Source: Arachnopeziza araneosa (lineage: Eukaryota > Ascomycota > Leotiomycetes > Helotiales > Arachnopezizaceae). From it: a stretch of 64,000 nucleotides of DNA. This document shows, piece after piece, positions 22,713 to 33,928 of this stretch; within the stretch, counting starts at the first letter, position 1, and every line of letters starts with the position of its first letter. A model generated the notes under the pieces. That model did no database searches and was not told where the DNA came from. It worked only from the letters and a program-made list of their open reading frames with translations. Location of the stretch: the NCBI GenBank assembly GCA_003988855.1, contig QYAI01000035.1:124001-188000 (forward strand), in the 5' to 3' direction. The translations under genes and the position numbers were made by a program.

Positions 22713-24143
22713 ATGTCGACTTCTGATCCATCATATACTGTTTTCATTCGGCTTCCTTTTCCAAGAGGAGACTTTGTTGACCCTCCGTTTGTATGGAATA
22801 CCCGTCCCTCTACCTGGAGCAAGGCTGACTGTCTAGGTGGAATGGGATGCCTCAAAGGACGCCAGGTTGTGGAAGATCCTCTCCAAGGCTTCTAAGAATA
22901 GTGATATTGACTGTAAGTTCATGTCTTATAAAGAAGAATATGCTAATTAGCATAGGGAATGAGTTGTCAGTCTGCAACTCATCTACATGCCATGCTAACC
23001 AGGCTCAGAGCAACGAAGTTTGACGTCTCGTTATCCTTTCTTCTACAGCAGGCAGCATGGCTTTACGAACGACAACTGTTGCAAGTGAGGGCACAAATGC
23101 GAAAAGTCGGCGTTTCTAAATCAAATGCGCCATCGCCTGTTCCTGGGAGCGCATCGGAATTAGCAGGAGGAGAGGCTATGAGGAGGACTGGGTCAGGCGG
23201 CGGAGGTATGCTATCTTACAATTATATAAGTTGGTGCTTATTGTTAGTAGGACCGCGCATCCCCTCCGCGCTTTCAACCAGGAGGGATTCTCCAATCCCT
23301 GCTGCAAATAATCCGAATTCTGTGGCTAGAACGATCGGTATGATGTCTAATTTAGAACTCTTAGCAAAGCTGACACAAGTAGCTCCACCGTTTTCCCGAA
23401 CATCGTCAGCAAATACAACTGTCACGAGAAGTAACTTTCCTCCAGCTAGCCCCCGTCCATCACATGCGACGTTAAATCGTCGTTCTCTCTCCCCAAAGCC
23501 TCCAGCTAGACCCTCCTCAGCTTTAGAGCCCCAGCCCTCACCGAAGCCCGATCTTCTTTCCTCGCCTGATTCCTCCTCATCAGAATCATCTTCCGATTCC
23601 GAACTTCCAGCACACTCCCGTCTTCTTCGACGACCTGGTCGCTTTTCTTCCAAGAAACGTGCCGGCTCAGAAGACGCGGATGAAGATGACGACGAGCCGG
23701 CTTTTATGCCGTTTTCGTCTCCCACTCAAGATATCAGCGCCACACTTCGGGGAGATCCACGCCATAAGCCAAGCCGAATACCCACGTATCGAAAATCCAT
23801 AGACAACGCACAGCAATCACAGACTTCTGATTCTAGTGCAAGTTCTGCAGCTCCTGCTAAGAGACCAGGACCGTTACATGGCCCGGGCAGAAGAGCGCTA
23901 AGTGGACCGCTAAGTCCCAAGCGCACGGCGGAGTTGGCTGGGAGGAGTCCAGGGTCGAAGGGGAAGGGGAGAGAGGGGAGCGATGGAACGCCAAGCATGG
24001 GAAGTAGTTTTAGTGATTTGGATGATGCAAGTGTGACGCAAAGTGCATTGGAAGAGGCGCTAGCGAGTAATATGCAGGCTGGTGGGGGCATGGCGAGCAG
24101 GATGAGTACAATCAGTCAGGCGTTGAGGAGTAAGTATCTGTGA
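22713..24143 (+). CDS. atg29: Autophagy-related protein 29
   Basis: Five exons: 22713-22790, 22837-22912, 22956-22969 (a 14-nt micro-exon), 23019-23205, 23248-24143; 416 residues. The joined N-terminus carries the Atg29 signature: YTVFIRLPFPRGDFVDPP, then LWKILSKASKNSDIDWNELS, then FDVSLSFLLQQAAWLYERQL and VRAQMRKVG. Atg29 works with Atg17 and Atg31 in the scaffold that starts autophagosome formation at the pre-autophagosomal structure. The rest is long, disordered and Ser/Pro-rich, as usual in filamentous fungi, where phosphorylation controls the protein. The splice after the micro-exon loses one or two residues compared with what I expect of the family, so the acceptor at 23018 is my least certain junction. 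The last intron (42 nt) is a multiple of three and stays open if retained. Confidence 0.93.
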
Positions 24144-24622
24144 GAGAGTCTCAGACACAACATGGAATAGTTTAAATTAGATTTGGGCTATCTTAGAATA
24201 TTTGAGGAGTAACGGGTAGGCGATTCGGACTCGATTGGCTGTACTTGAAACGTCACTTGTAACTCTAGACTGGACCAACCTTTGGTAGTTGAATCATGAT
24301 ATTAAGAGAACAAAGTCTCTATCGCCTCTCTGAATAATGGGAATGCTAGACACTTTTTGATTAGAAGAAGCTCTTGTATGGATTTGCAAGCTAGAATTAC
24401 ATATAATTAAGCTCAAGGTAAGCCTATCTAGCTCAGCAAGTGCAATATTGGCAGAGAAGTGTCTACTTCCACATCTATAATTACATGACGTAAACTTCAC
24501 CAACAGTGAAGTAATGAATAAGTGTAGATTGTGTACACCACAACGCCGTCTAAGTTCTCTTCCCTCTAATGCACCACGCTATGCCATCTAGAAGCCTCTT
24601 TCGTACTGTACATGCTTTACAT
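24144..24622. other. Intergenic, convergent 3' ends of atg29 and the ABC1-type kinase
   Basis: 479 bp between two convergent stop codons. No additional gene or RNA recognised. Confidence 0.4.
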
Positions 24623-26938
24623 TCAGCCCTCGAAGACGGCATGCTGTAGTTCCACACCGAACTGATCACGAGCTATGTATCTCATCTGCCTTTCGATATC
24701 ATCTTCCATCCCCATGCCCACGCCAAAGAACTGCCTGATCTTGCTAGCATAGAACACGAAATCACTACTCAACAAGACAAATTTGAAGATGAGATGCCGC
24801 CATGCGAAGACGAATCTTTGGCTAAAGCTCAAATCTTTATCATCAACTAAACTTCTCGATGCCCAGGAACCGATCATCTTGATTCTGTTGACTGGCGAAC
24901 CGAGGAATTGGTTGTTACCTTGTACGATTCGCATATTCCTGCCAATGAAAAGAAGCTCGCGAGGAAAGTTTTCTTCCTCAGAGAGAATGTCCCGAACGCC
25001 TTGTCTCATGCGCTCTTGCACTTCGAAATGCCGCTCTGCGGGTGTCTTGCCATTTAATTCTTTAATGAGGCGTTCTTTGGTGCTGCTATCCCCACCCTCA
25101 TACGGGCGCATCAGTGTTGCGCTCGCAAATAGATCCGGGGCTTTCACCCCCCAAGCATTGGTAATCTCGCTCAGGGTTGAGTTATCGAAAGTCATGATTG
25201 ATTTCCAGAATAGACAGTACTCGCGTCTGAACTTCGGAGTCATACTGACATACAAGCCGTGATCGATGAGTACTAGTTCGGGTTGACCGTTGGGTTGGCG
25301 CCGGATGAAGATATTTCCAGGATGAGGGTCGCAGTGGACAACTCCCCAAAGAAACATTTGTGCGGAGAAGAGGTCAATCATTGTGGTCATGACCTCCTTT
25401 ACAGAAAGGCCTAGACCGCCTTTGCCCGTGCGACCTTTCCAATAATCACGATCTGGCTTCAGGAAGCCTGTTCCGTCATTGTCACGGGTCTGAGTTTTGG
25501 GTAGTGGAAGAAGTGTGCCTTTGGCACCAGGCGAGCCTTTACCATAACCACCAAGCCAGGGAGCGGCAAGAGTATCTTTGTCCCAAAGCCTAACACCTTC
25601 AATCCACTCTGCTGTCATGATTCTTTTGGACGAAAGGTCTCGATATACTTTGGGAATATAAACTCTACCTCGGAGACGCGACTCACTTGCCACCAACTGA
25701 GCCATTTGCTCAGAATTATTAGCTTCGTTAATAAAATCTGTCTCGAGCTCAAGCCGCTCAGTGATGTATGGAACGAGGGTATACAACGGAAGGTCGAACC
25801 AGGACGAGTAGATTTTTGTTACAACCCTATAAACATGTTAATAAGCAAATCTAAATCAAACTTCTATGAAGCACACTCACTTGAAGGCCCAAAGGTCCCA
25901 GCCAACCTGATTTGCAATCTCTCGTTTCTGTACTTTAATAGCAACTTCTCTCCCATCTGGTAGCCGAGCCCAATGGACTTGCGCTACAGAAGCCGATGCT
26001 CTGGCCTTCTTTTCCATGACGCCTTTCCCTGGTTCGTTGGTGAAGCTGACACCAAATACCTCTTCTGGACTTCTTCCACCAAACTCTTCTCTTATGACCT
26101 TTTCAACATCATGCCATTCGTTTTGTGGGGCATCATCAAACATCCTCGCAAACATCTTCTGAAATTCTGGTGGCAGAACAGCACTCTGCATAGCTATTGC
26201 CTGTCCAATCTTCAAATAGAGGCCTCCATTCTCGTGAAGGAGATTGAATATCCTCTCTGCGCTTCTGTGATGTAAGTCTATAAAATGATTAGCATCTGCA
26301 TTTATGATTTTCTTGAGGACATTGGCAAAGTAAATGACATCCTGATGTTGCTAGTTTCAACGAGGAACTTTGAAGCTAAGGGATGTCGACATGTAATAAC
26401 TATAAATGTGTAGGAGTATCCGGGAGGTAACTCTCGCTCTTGGCTTTCATATAATACAGGAGCAAACCGAATGGATGTAATCCTTACCGACAATCTCCCC
26501 ATACCATGGATCTGGACGAAAGTTTATTTTGTAATCGAAAGCAATTACAATTCCTGTCCAAAATGTCCTAACAGATCTGGTGAAGGAAGAGGCGTAGAAC
26601 CGGGTGTCTAAGAGGTAGATTGTTCCCAAGCCAGCGGAAAGGTAAAGAAACCGCCGCGCCCATTTTATCGACCGTTGATATTGCTTTGCAGGAGCTGCCT
26701 TGCCTAGACTTTCCGGCGTAGGAGGCACAAAAGCTTGATACCTTTGTGTTTGGATTGAACGACGGACGACTTGACGTCTACTATCTCTGCGTAGAGCGGC
26801 TGTCGATGGCTGTCTCGTGCGTAACGTTTGGATGGAGCGATTCCATCTTAGGGTTGATGAGGTGAGGAAGAGGTCGCAGGAAGATCTAAATCTAAGCGTT
26901 CTGTTCGGCGACCATAATCCTGCTAAGCGCAGAGACAT
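24623..26938 (-). CDS. Mitochondrial ABC1/ADCK1-type atypical kinase (Mcp2-like)
   Basis: Three exons: 26488-26938, 25881-26277, 24623-25826 (introns 210 and 54 nt), 683 residues. The N-terminus is Arg/Ser-rich without acidic residues, as in a mitochondrial presequence, followed by one hydrophobic segment (RRFLYLSAGLGTIYLL). The ABC1/UbiB motifs follow in order: GGLYLKIGQAIA (KxGQ), ASASVAQVHWA (Ala-rich loop), REVAIKVQ (ATP-binding Lys), HCDPHPGNIF (catalytic loop) and VLIDHGLY (metal-binding Asp). The order, the length and the single N-terminal membrane anchor match the ADCK1/yeast Mcp2 branch, linked to mitochondrial lipid homeostasis, rather than the Coq8 branch, whose characteristic KxGQ extension and AAAS loop differ. 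Which membrane it sits in is inferred from the family. Confidence 0.9.
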
Positions 26939-27682
26939 TGCTTTAAGGATGGATAGACATTGTCGACCAAATTTTGGAATGATGTCTTCACTACATAATA
27001 TGCACTGATGGACTTAATTCCTACCGTATTCGATAAGGACTCACAGATATATCCGAGCGATAAAAATTGGATTTTCCGAATCTCCACCGGCGAAAAGATT
27101 TCCCGAAGAAAGTTTCTTTCCCAGAGGATACTACTTCGAATAGCTTCAACATTGCCTTGTGTTTGCGTAAAAGAAGATATTATTTACAGTTACGTCTCAT
27201 TTCCCAAGTAACAGTCTTCGTCAGAGCTAAGAATACTCAAACCCATTTGATGGCTGCCAATCCACAGAATTTTTAGGGCTAAGTGATGCGGAATGAGCAC
27301 AACTTGTTGGATCAGCTTGGAGGCAAATAAAGCCGCTTCCCCCAAAATTAAGGTAGCAAGTTTACTTTGTCAGCGCTATAGATCCTGTTTGGGCGATTCT
27401 TCTTCTTAGCTTATGTGAGGCTTTACCCGTGCTATTTTACTTGGGCCGTTTTCTGTTTCCAAATCGCTCTTCATCTCGAAATTTCTATTGAATTAATTAG
27501 AATACACGATGCTGCCGACGGCTCTACCAATGCTGATAAGCCCTACTTGATCACAAGCATAATGGCCAAAAGTGATTCTCGTGACCCCATAATCCTTGAA
27601 TAAAGTGCCAATGGTCCATCTCATCTAGTATCTTTACCTTGATGTGTTGACTGGACGTAAACCGAAGAGACGTCACAGATTA
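26939..27682. other. Intergenic region, no gene seen
   Basis: 744 bp upstream of the ABC1-type kinase. Only short, domain-free frames are present. Confidence 0.4.
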
Positions 27683-27895
27683 AGCATTATTACTAGCTTG
27701 AGAGCTCGGCCGAAGAACTCGAGTAACACCAATACTATCAGGCGGAGGCTTTCTTCCAACATAAGCCGAGCCTCGAGACGCCATCATTGCGTCCGAATGA
27801 GGAGGCTTTAAGGAGCTGTCCTGGTTAGGTAGCGAGGAAAGCAGTGGTTGTAGTCCGAACGCGTTTTTCACGCGCTGGTCAAGAGAGACAGACAT
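27683..27895 (-). CDS. Possible small protein, 71 residues (unrecognised)
   Basis: A single ATG-to-stop frame from 27895 with balanced codon use and a plausible leader. It begins MSVSLDQRVKNAFGLQPLLS and is then Ser/Pro-rich with no signal peptide, membrane segment or known motif. It could be a real short gene, the end of a longer one, or chance. I give it only because it is better formed than other short frames nearby. Confidence 0.25.
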
Positions 27896-29674
27896 GTTGA
27901 AAGTCAAGGTCAAAAGGTTTGTTGTAGTCGAAGTGTAACCGCAGTTTGCTTCTGATCACTTCGCTTCGCTTGTACCGCAATTGATTTAGCAAGAAGAGAG
28001 GCTTAGACTGCAGCGATGGAGGGGCAACACTTGGTGAATTGCTTTCATTACAGTTTTCTTTCAATACCTTTGTCATTTAGATCGGGGCGACGTTCCAACG
28101 TCCAGCTCGACGCTCCACTTCCTCTTCGAAACATGTTACTCTAGGACTTTGCATTTAAGAGGAGATGCGTGAAGTCGAAAGGAGTCTCAAAAAGCGCGAC
28201 ATACTAATTGTACCAAAAATCTCTCTCTCATCTTGACACTTTGTTAAGAATGTATATTAGCGAAAATTTAACTGTGCCAAGGTGATCGGAAGTAAGGAAG
28301 TGGGTGGTTTGAGGTGGTGAGAGGTGGTCCGGCTGAAAAGAAATTTATATCGACTCCTCCGCAGTTGCGCAGGATGTTATTATCCTAGGGTTCCTCAAAG
28401 GTCATTTCATTATCCCCATGGGTTGAGGAGTAAACACACCCCTTCAAAATCATTGGACTGTTCAAGGGTTTGACATGGTACATCAATGCAAATCAGGGAC
28501 CGCTAGCGAGGTTGCTCCCAGAACAGTGGGCGCGCTCAGAAGGAAAGATTCATTGGGAAACAAGCAGAAGATAATAAGAATTGCATTCAGCCGTTGTTAC
28601 TATGCATCTATCCCTTGGTACTAAAATGCTTAGAAAGGGATGTGAGGAAGGGAACCTGCATGGGAGAGACAGCTGTAAAATTGGGACATGGGACGGCCTC
28701 TCATGTCCGGGATGCGTTACGAAAAGAGGAATGGCACTGCAATAATGAGATCTACCAGGCATGAAAACGGCTTGCTATGTCCAGACTCCGACAGATGTTT
28801 CAACGCCTTCGAGCCTCGAACCTAGTCAGCGTGCAGGCGACGGATGGGATTTGGAGAAGTCCACACCACACCATTGCTCTTTTCCTTTCCCTGTGTCGTC
28901 GCCCAACTTCTCGAGATCAATCAGATCCGTTCAGCCTATCGACACGGCATCTCTGGGGGCGGGGTCTATCTGCTGCAACAGGCATGGAATAGGGAGCGTG
29001 GCGGAGCATCAACCCATACCATCCCATCCCATCCCGCCTCAGAAAGACGAAACGACATCGAGTCTAGTTAAAGTCACGACCTTATTCGAGACAACGGAGT
29101 CCGGGAACGATCCAACCACAGAGCGAAAGCCTCTCGCTCTCTGTCATCCAACTTATCCAAGTCTTCATCACACCGTCATCGACGCCGAGAGTCGAATGCT
29201 TGCTGACGTCCGGAAAGCTTGTTCTCCTTCCAACTCGATCGTAGGACCAATTTCCCGCCATCCCCGTACTTGTTGCTGCTAAGTTGTGGCGGCGTCGAGA
29301 CCAATTGGGTTGGTGGCCGTCGTATCTATCACCTGCAGTGTGGTATCTTAGGCTTGATTTTAGCGTTGTGCAGCTCCCAGCTCCCAGCCTTCAGAACGTC
29401 CAACTTGCACGGCTCCGCAGACAACGTCGGCCACGGCTCGACCTTTCGACATTCACCATATCCATCTGGGCTGGAATCAGAATCATCAATGCGACAACGA
29501 AGGAGCGACCATTCAAGCTCCCAATCCCACCGCGGCATCGAAGTCCACCGAAAGCCCAATCGAACATAGCATCATCCTCAGCGCATTGAGAGTTCGACCA
29601 CCGTTTTGAGGGCCGCGTCTTGAGGGCGCCGGCGCAGATCATTCCTCCGGGTTTTCGATTCCTGATTCTTCAAC
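27896..29674. promoter_or_regulatory. Long 5' region of palI
   Basis: 1.8 kb. Several overlapping plus-strand frames occur at 28760-29590, the longest ATG-started one being 28761-29282 (173 codons). None shows a domain, a signal or consistent coding character, so I read the area as promoter and long leader of palI, possibly with upstream short frames. Confidence 0.35.
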
Positions 29675-31932
29675 ATGTTGCGGCCAGCGACACCGTTGAC
29701 GATATTGCTGTTCGCAGCGTTCGTCTTGCTGCTCATATCCATCATCTCTACCCCAATTGTTAAACAAATTCCACTGGCGTCCTTTGGTGGAGTGGACTTT
29801 GGCGTGTTTGGATTCTGCCAGGGAAACAAATGTAGCAAGATTGAGATTGGATATAACACTGGTATGTAAACAATGGTTCTTGGTCGAGTGGAGGGTCCGC
29901 GGTTATGCAGCTTGCCACTATCCTGGTATCACCACTTGAGACGCAGTACTAACTTGAATTTAATAGCGAACCTCTACAGTGAAACCCAAGCTGCGAGCTT
30001 TGATCTTCCAGTGGCCACGAGAACCACACTCTCAGCAATTCTTATCGTACATCCAATCGCGGCACTCTTTACACTCATTATGCTGGTTCTTGCGGCATCA
30101 GCGCACTTTCATTCCCCCTCCCACTCTCCGAGATTCCTGCTCGGTATATTCATATTGAGCATCTTGACCCTGGTTTTAGCACTCCTCGCCTTTTTGGTCG
30201 ATGTCCTTTTATTCGTGCCACATATGGCATGGGGGTCTTATATTGTGCTCGCAGCTACAATTCTTATTGCTGCAAGTGGAATTGTTTCTTGTGCCATGCG
30301 CCGTACATTGGTTAGTCGAAAAGCTCGAAAGCGTAGAATTGCAGAGAATGCAGAAATGAATGGAGAAAACTTCTATGCCCGCCAAGGACCTGAACCACTT
30401 GTACCAACTGTCAGCAACACACTTGTAAATGGATCTCTAGGTGCAGATAAAATGCCTGCTTTTGCCACATTTGAGATGGCAAAGAAGGACCCTGAGAGAA
30501 CAAGTGACGAAAGAGTACCATTGACAACCCGCACGCCGACAGACACTTCTCCGACCAATGCACAAGGTGGGCCAGCAATTGACAAATATGGAGGGCCAAG
30601 CAGAGCGGGAGATGCTCAGCAGCAAGATCAGTACGGCAATATTATCCCTAGGCCACCTCCAGGTTCATATGGATCACGGAGTCGTGACCCGTCAGCAGAT
30701 CCGTCTTTACAGCGACAATATTCTGATACATCTCTCAATTCTAGGGGGAGAGGAGGTTATGGACCACCTAGAGGTGGCTATCGTGGTGGATATGCTGGAG
30801 ACCGAGGGAGAGGAGGTTATGGACCACCGAGAGGTGGTTATGGACCTCGGGGTGGATATGGGCCACCAAGAGGAGGTTATGGAGGACCTTATAGAGGCGA
30901 TCCTATGATGCGAGGTGGAAGAGGCGGCGCTCCTCCTGGATATGGTGCCCCATCAAGAGGTGGATATGATAATAGAGGTATGCCACCCGTAGGTGGCTAT
31001 GGACCTAGGAGACCATCTTCACAACAAGGATATGACGGATACGCCGGCCCACCACCAGCTGGAGAATACAGATCGTACAACCCAGACGATTCAAGAAGTA
31101 GTCTCCCTAGAGCCGAATCACCGCCTCCTTTATCAGGTCTAGAGAGTGATGGGCCTGTTGGACAAGCGGTTGAGATGGATGCATCAACAGGCAGCCCCCA
31201 ACATGCTCCAACAGGTTTTGGACAATTTGGAAATATCAGAGAAAGCGATGGTGATGTGGCAGGTATGGTTGGGCTCCAACAACAGCGGTTACAACACAGA
31301 GCAACTGTGGCAAGTGAGGGCAGTCGGTATAGCACAGACGGGTAAGCTCTTCTTATCCAAAAGTGGATGCAACTGACTCTTCTAGATCTTACATTCCACC
31401 TCGTCAGGCGTGGGGTGAGCAACCTGGCAATTTATCCACTCTTAATCCTGCCTCACAAAGTCCGATACCACCAAGTCCAACGGTTGCAGGGCCGGGCCAT
31501 AAGCGCACCTCCTCAGGAGATCATTACTATGAAGATGTCGACCCCCGTTTTTCCGAAGCACCTTCGGCTGTTCCAGCACCCATTAACACCAACCCAAATC
31601 GCTTTCTCAACCCAAACAATCTAGACGGTGCTGCGTACGAAGATTTTCAAACTGGAGCTCGCTCGCCGGCCGAATCGGATCGTTCAAACTTTACCTCAGT
31701 CTCCCAACGCGGCGTCAACCCGCGCTGGAACGCTGCCAGTGGCTATGGAGCTCCCATGCCAAGTAGGAGACCTGTTGCCCCACCACAACGAGATCTCGTC
31801 CTCACCGGAAATCCGGATTTTGAGATTCCTGGTGGTCGAGGATCAAGGCGAGCACCAGCGCGTACAGGAAACGGACCTAGTCCGACACCCGGGATGATAT
31901 CGAACAGTGCTTATCCAGGGGGTGCTCTCTAG
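29675..31932 (+). CDS. palI: pH-response regulator protein PalI/Rim9
   Basis: Three exons: 29675-29861, 29967-31341, 31386-31932 (introns 105 and 44 nt), 702 residues. The start MLRPATPLTILLFAAFVLLL is the conserved PalI opening. The extracellular loop PLASFGGVDFGVFGFC and three more membrane segments (about residues 85-110, 120-145 and 150-175) complete the four-TM SUR7/PalI fold. PalI assists the PalH receptor at the plasma membrane in alkaline-pH signalling toward the regulator PacC. After the fourth membrane segment comes a very long cytosolic tail. Its middle, about residues 330-470, is a Gly/Tyr/Arg/Pro repeat of GGYGPPRGGY type, encoded between about 30740 and 31010. The remainder is Ser/Pro-rich. 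Long disordered tails are normal in filamentous fungal PalI; the RGG-like density here is striking. Confidence 0.95.
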
Positions 31933-32841
31933 TTTTTTCACGTTGACGGGAGACGATGACTTCTCACCATTCTACCTAACCTTCTCACTCGATACCCAAT
32001 ACCACCCATAGTGCAGTAACTAATACCAACCTTATTTCTTTTCAACTTTGGTCCCCTTGTCGATATCAAGCTTTCGCATTGGCGTTGTTGGGAGGGTTTC
32101 AAACCCGTCACAGGCATCATCACAGATGCCAGATCATGTTGTTTTGATTATGAGTGTACATATGGCGGCGCATCTCTGTTTCTATAGGCTGTTGGAAGGG
32201 AACGAATGGCGGACCACAGTCATGCATGCGGATCTATTTGATGAGAAGAGGATCATGGGCTAGATGGTGCTGACTAGCTATAGATGTTGCAAGAGGATTA
32301 GTCTCAAAATTGAAAATGAAACCTAAGCTCGTCGTCTCGTGCCGTGATGTCGTGAAGATGATTGTTATTCTATGGGAAGCGTATTGTGTCAACCTGATGG
32401 AGCCATGTTTCACGAGATTGACGCGCTTAGGGGTTTGTTGGATGCGTATTATAAGATGGCAGTCCTCAGATAGCATGAACAGCGGGCAGAGCGGGAGGTA
32501 GTTGAGGTTGTTGTTTCGGAAGAGGAAACAAGCGCCGCTCAGCGCATCGCGAAGCATGAAGCACCAGTCAAAGGCGCATAACGGATGAGGTCCAAAGTAG
32601 CAGCAGAGGCATCATTTTGGGGATGGGAGTTTTTCATGCGGTCACATGACCAGGACCAAACGCCTGGAGGGTGGCTCAAACCGACGAGGTGATGGGTAGG
32701 GGATGGAGCAGCGCCAATTTCCGATACGATGTAACGCTCGTACAGTAAGGACGACGAGATGAAGGCGAGTGAGCATCTTTTTCGCATCCGGATATAGGTG
32801 TCGGACAGAGCTTGACGGACGTTGAGGCTTTTACAATCGAT

Positions 32842-32888
32842 AAGAAGACGAAGAAGAAGAAGAAGAAGAAGAAGAAGAAGAAGAAGCG
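32842..32888 (+). repeat. (GAA)n microsatellite
   Basis: About 13 nearly perfect GAA/AAG triplets on the plus strand. A broader purine-only tract of mixed GAG/GAA follows at about 32990-33056. Confidence 0.9.
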
Positions 32889-33410
32889 TGAGACTGGATT
32901 GGAAACGCGGTGGAGAGACATGGCGGCAGCCCACAGGGTGGATTCCGAAGCTTAGCTGAACCACCCAGGGGGATGCGCATGGGCGGCGGAGAGGAGAGAG
33001 GAGGAGAAGAAGAGGAGGAGGAGAAGAAGAGAAGGAGAAGAAGAAGAGAAGAAGTTTGGGGACCAGGAACCCATCACCATGACCATCACCATGAATCTCC
33101 CTCTCTTTCTCTCTCTCTCTTCATTGCTAGCATGACGAGATATGTCCATCGTGCGTCGCCTCTGCAGCCACCGGCTTGAATCCCTGAGACCCCACGCCAG
33201 GGTCACCGTCGCAGCCCTCCACCACCGTCTTCATTCGCTCTCCCGCACTCGAGCCCTGACCTGGTGAACTTTTTCCCCTGAGCACTTGCATGCAGCAGCG
33301 AGAGAACGAAGACTTTCTGGACGGCATCATTCCTCTGCTCCTGTACGCTCTCTCGACCTTGCCTGACCTGGAGTTGGATCGGGGCTCGTTTGTTTGTAGA
33401 TCCAAGAAGT

Positions 33411-33486
33411 CGCTTCTTCTGCTTCTTCTTCTTCTTCTTCTTCTTTTCCTCCTTCTCCCTCTCCCTCTCCCTCTTTCTCTTCCTCT
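33411..33486 (+). repeat. (CTT)n / pyrimidine tract
   Basis: Around ten CTT triplets followed by CCT/CTCC repeats, a 76-bp strand-asymmetric pyrimidine tract. It is an inverted counterpart of the GAA tract some 530 bp upstream. Confidence 0.9.
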
Positions 33487-33928
33487 ACGGCCATCCCACC
33501 ACGCCTCCGCCTCCACATCCTCTCCGTTGTGGTGCGTCGGGAGCTTCAATTCCCTCCTCGCTGTCAAAGAGCCAGACGTCCGTTCGCCAGCCTGGCTGTC
33601 CTTCGATTCCGACTTCATCTTGCTTCCCTCCAACCTCCCAGATCTCCGGATAAAGCTCGACGCCGCGAGAGAGTGACCGACCAACAAGAGCCGCACATAT
33701 ATCCCAAACCAGAGTGCCCGACCATCCTCAATTAGGGCATCTAAAAACAGACGTCCCATCACCGCTGCATCATTTCCCACGAAGAGCAAAAGGGCACCTA
33801 CGGCAGCAAATTTCGCATCCAGTCTCTCTGCAGGTTGATTATCGCCAACGAAATCAGCGGAAAATCCCTGCTCGACGTGAGACGCCTTCATACCCAGTCC
33901 CTCCCTGCTGCTGCTGCTGCTGCCCACC

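Larger units (their letters stand above)
31933..33928. other. Intergenic region rich in purine/pyrimidine tracts, upstream of the septin-like gene
   Basis: About 2 kb. Frames here, including poly-Phe and poly-Lys/Glu ones, are products of the simple repeats listed separately. The last few hundred bases are pyrimidine-rich and probably the leader of the septin-like gene; a (CTG)4-5 run sits just before its ATG. Confidence 0.5.

Noticed and set aside
23222..23725. Long minus-strand frames inside atg29 (also antisense frames inside the septin-like and disordered-protein genes)
   Set aside because: Antisense shadows of well-supported genes with biased codons.
28761..29282. 173-codon ATG-started frame upstream of palI
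   Set aside because: Low-complexity Ser/Pro/Thr content, competing overlapping frames, no splice context; more likely promoter or leader.
32676..32921. Minus-strand frame with a long Phe run, and similar poly-Lys/Glu/Leu frames nearby
   Set aside because: They are direct translations of the GAA/CTT microsatellites in different frames, not genes.
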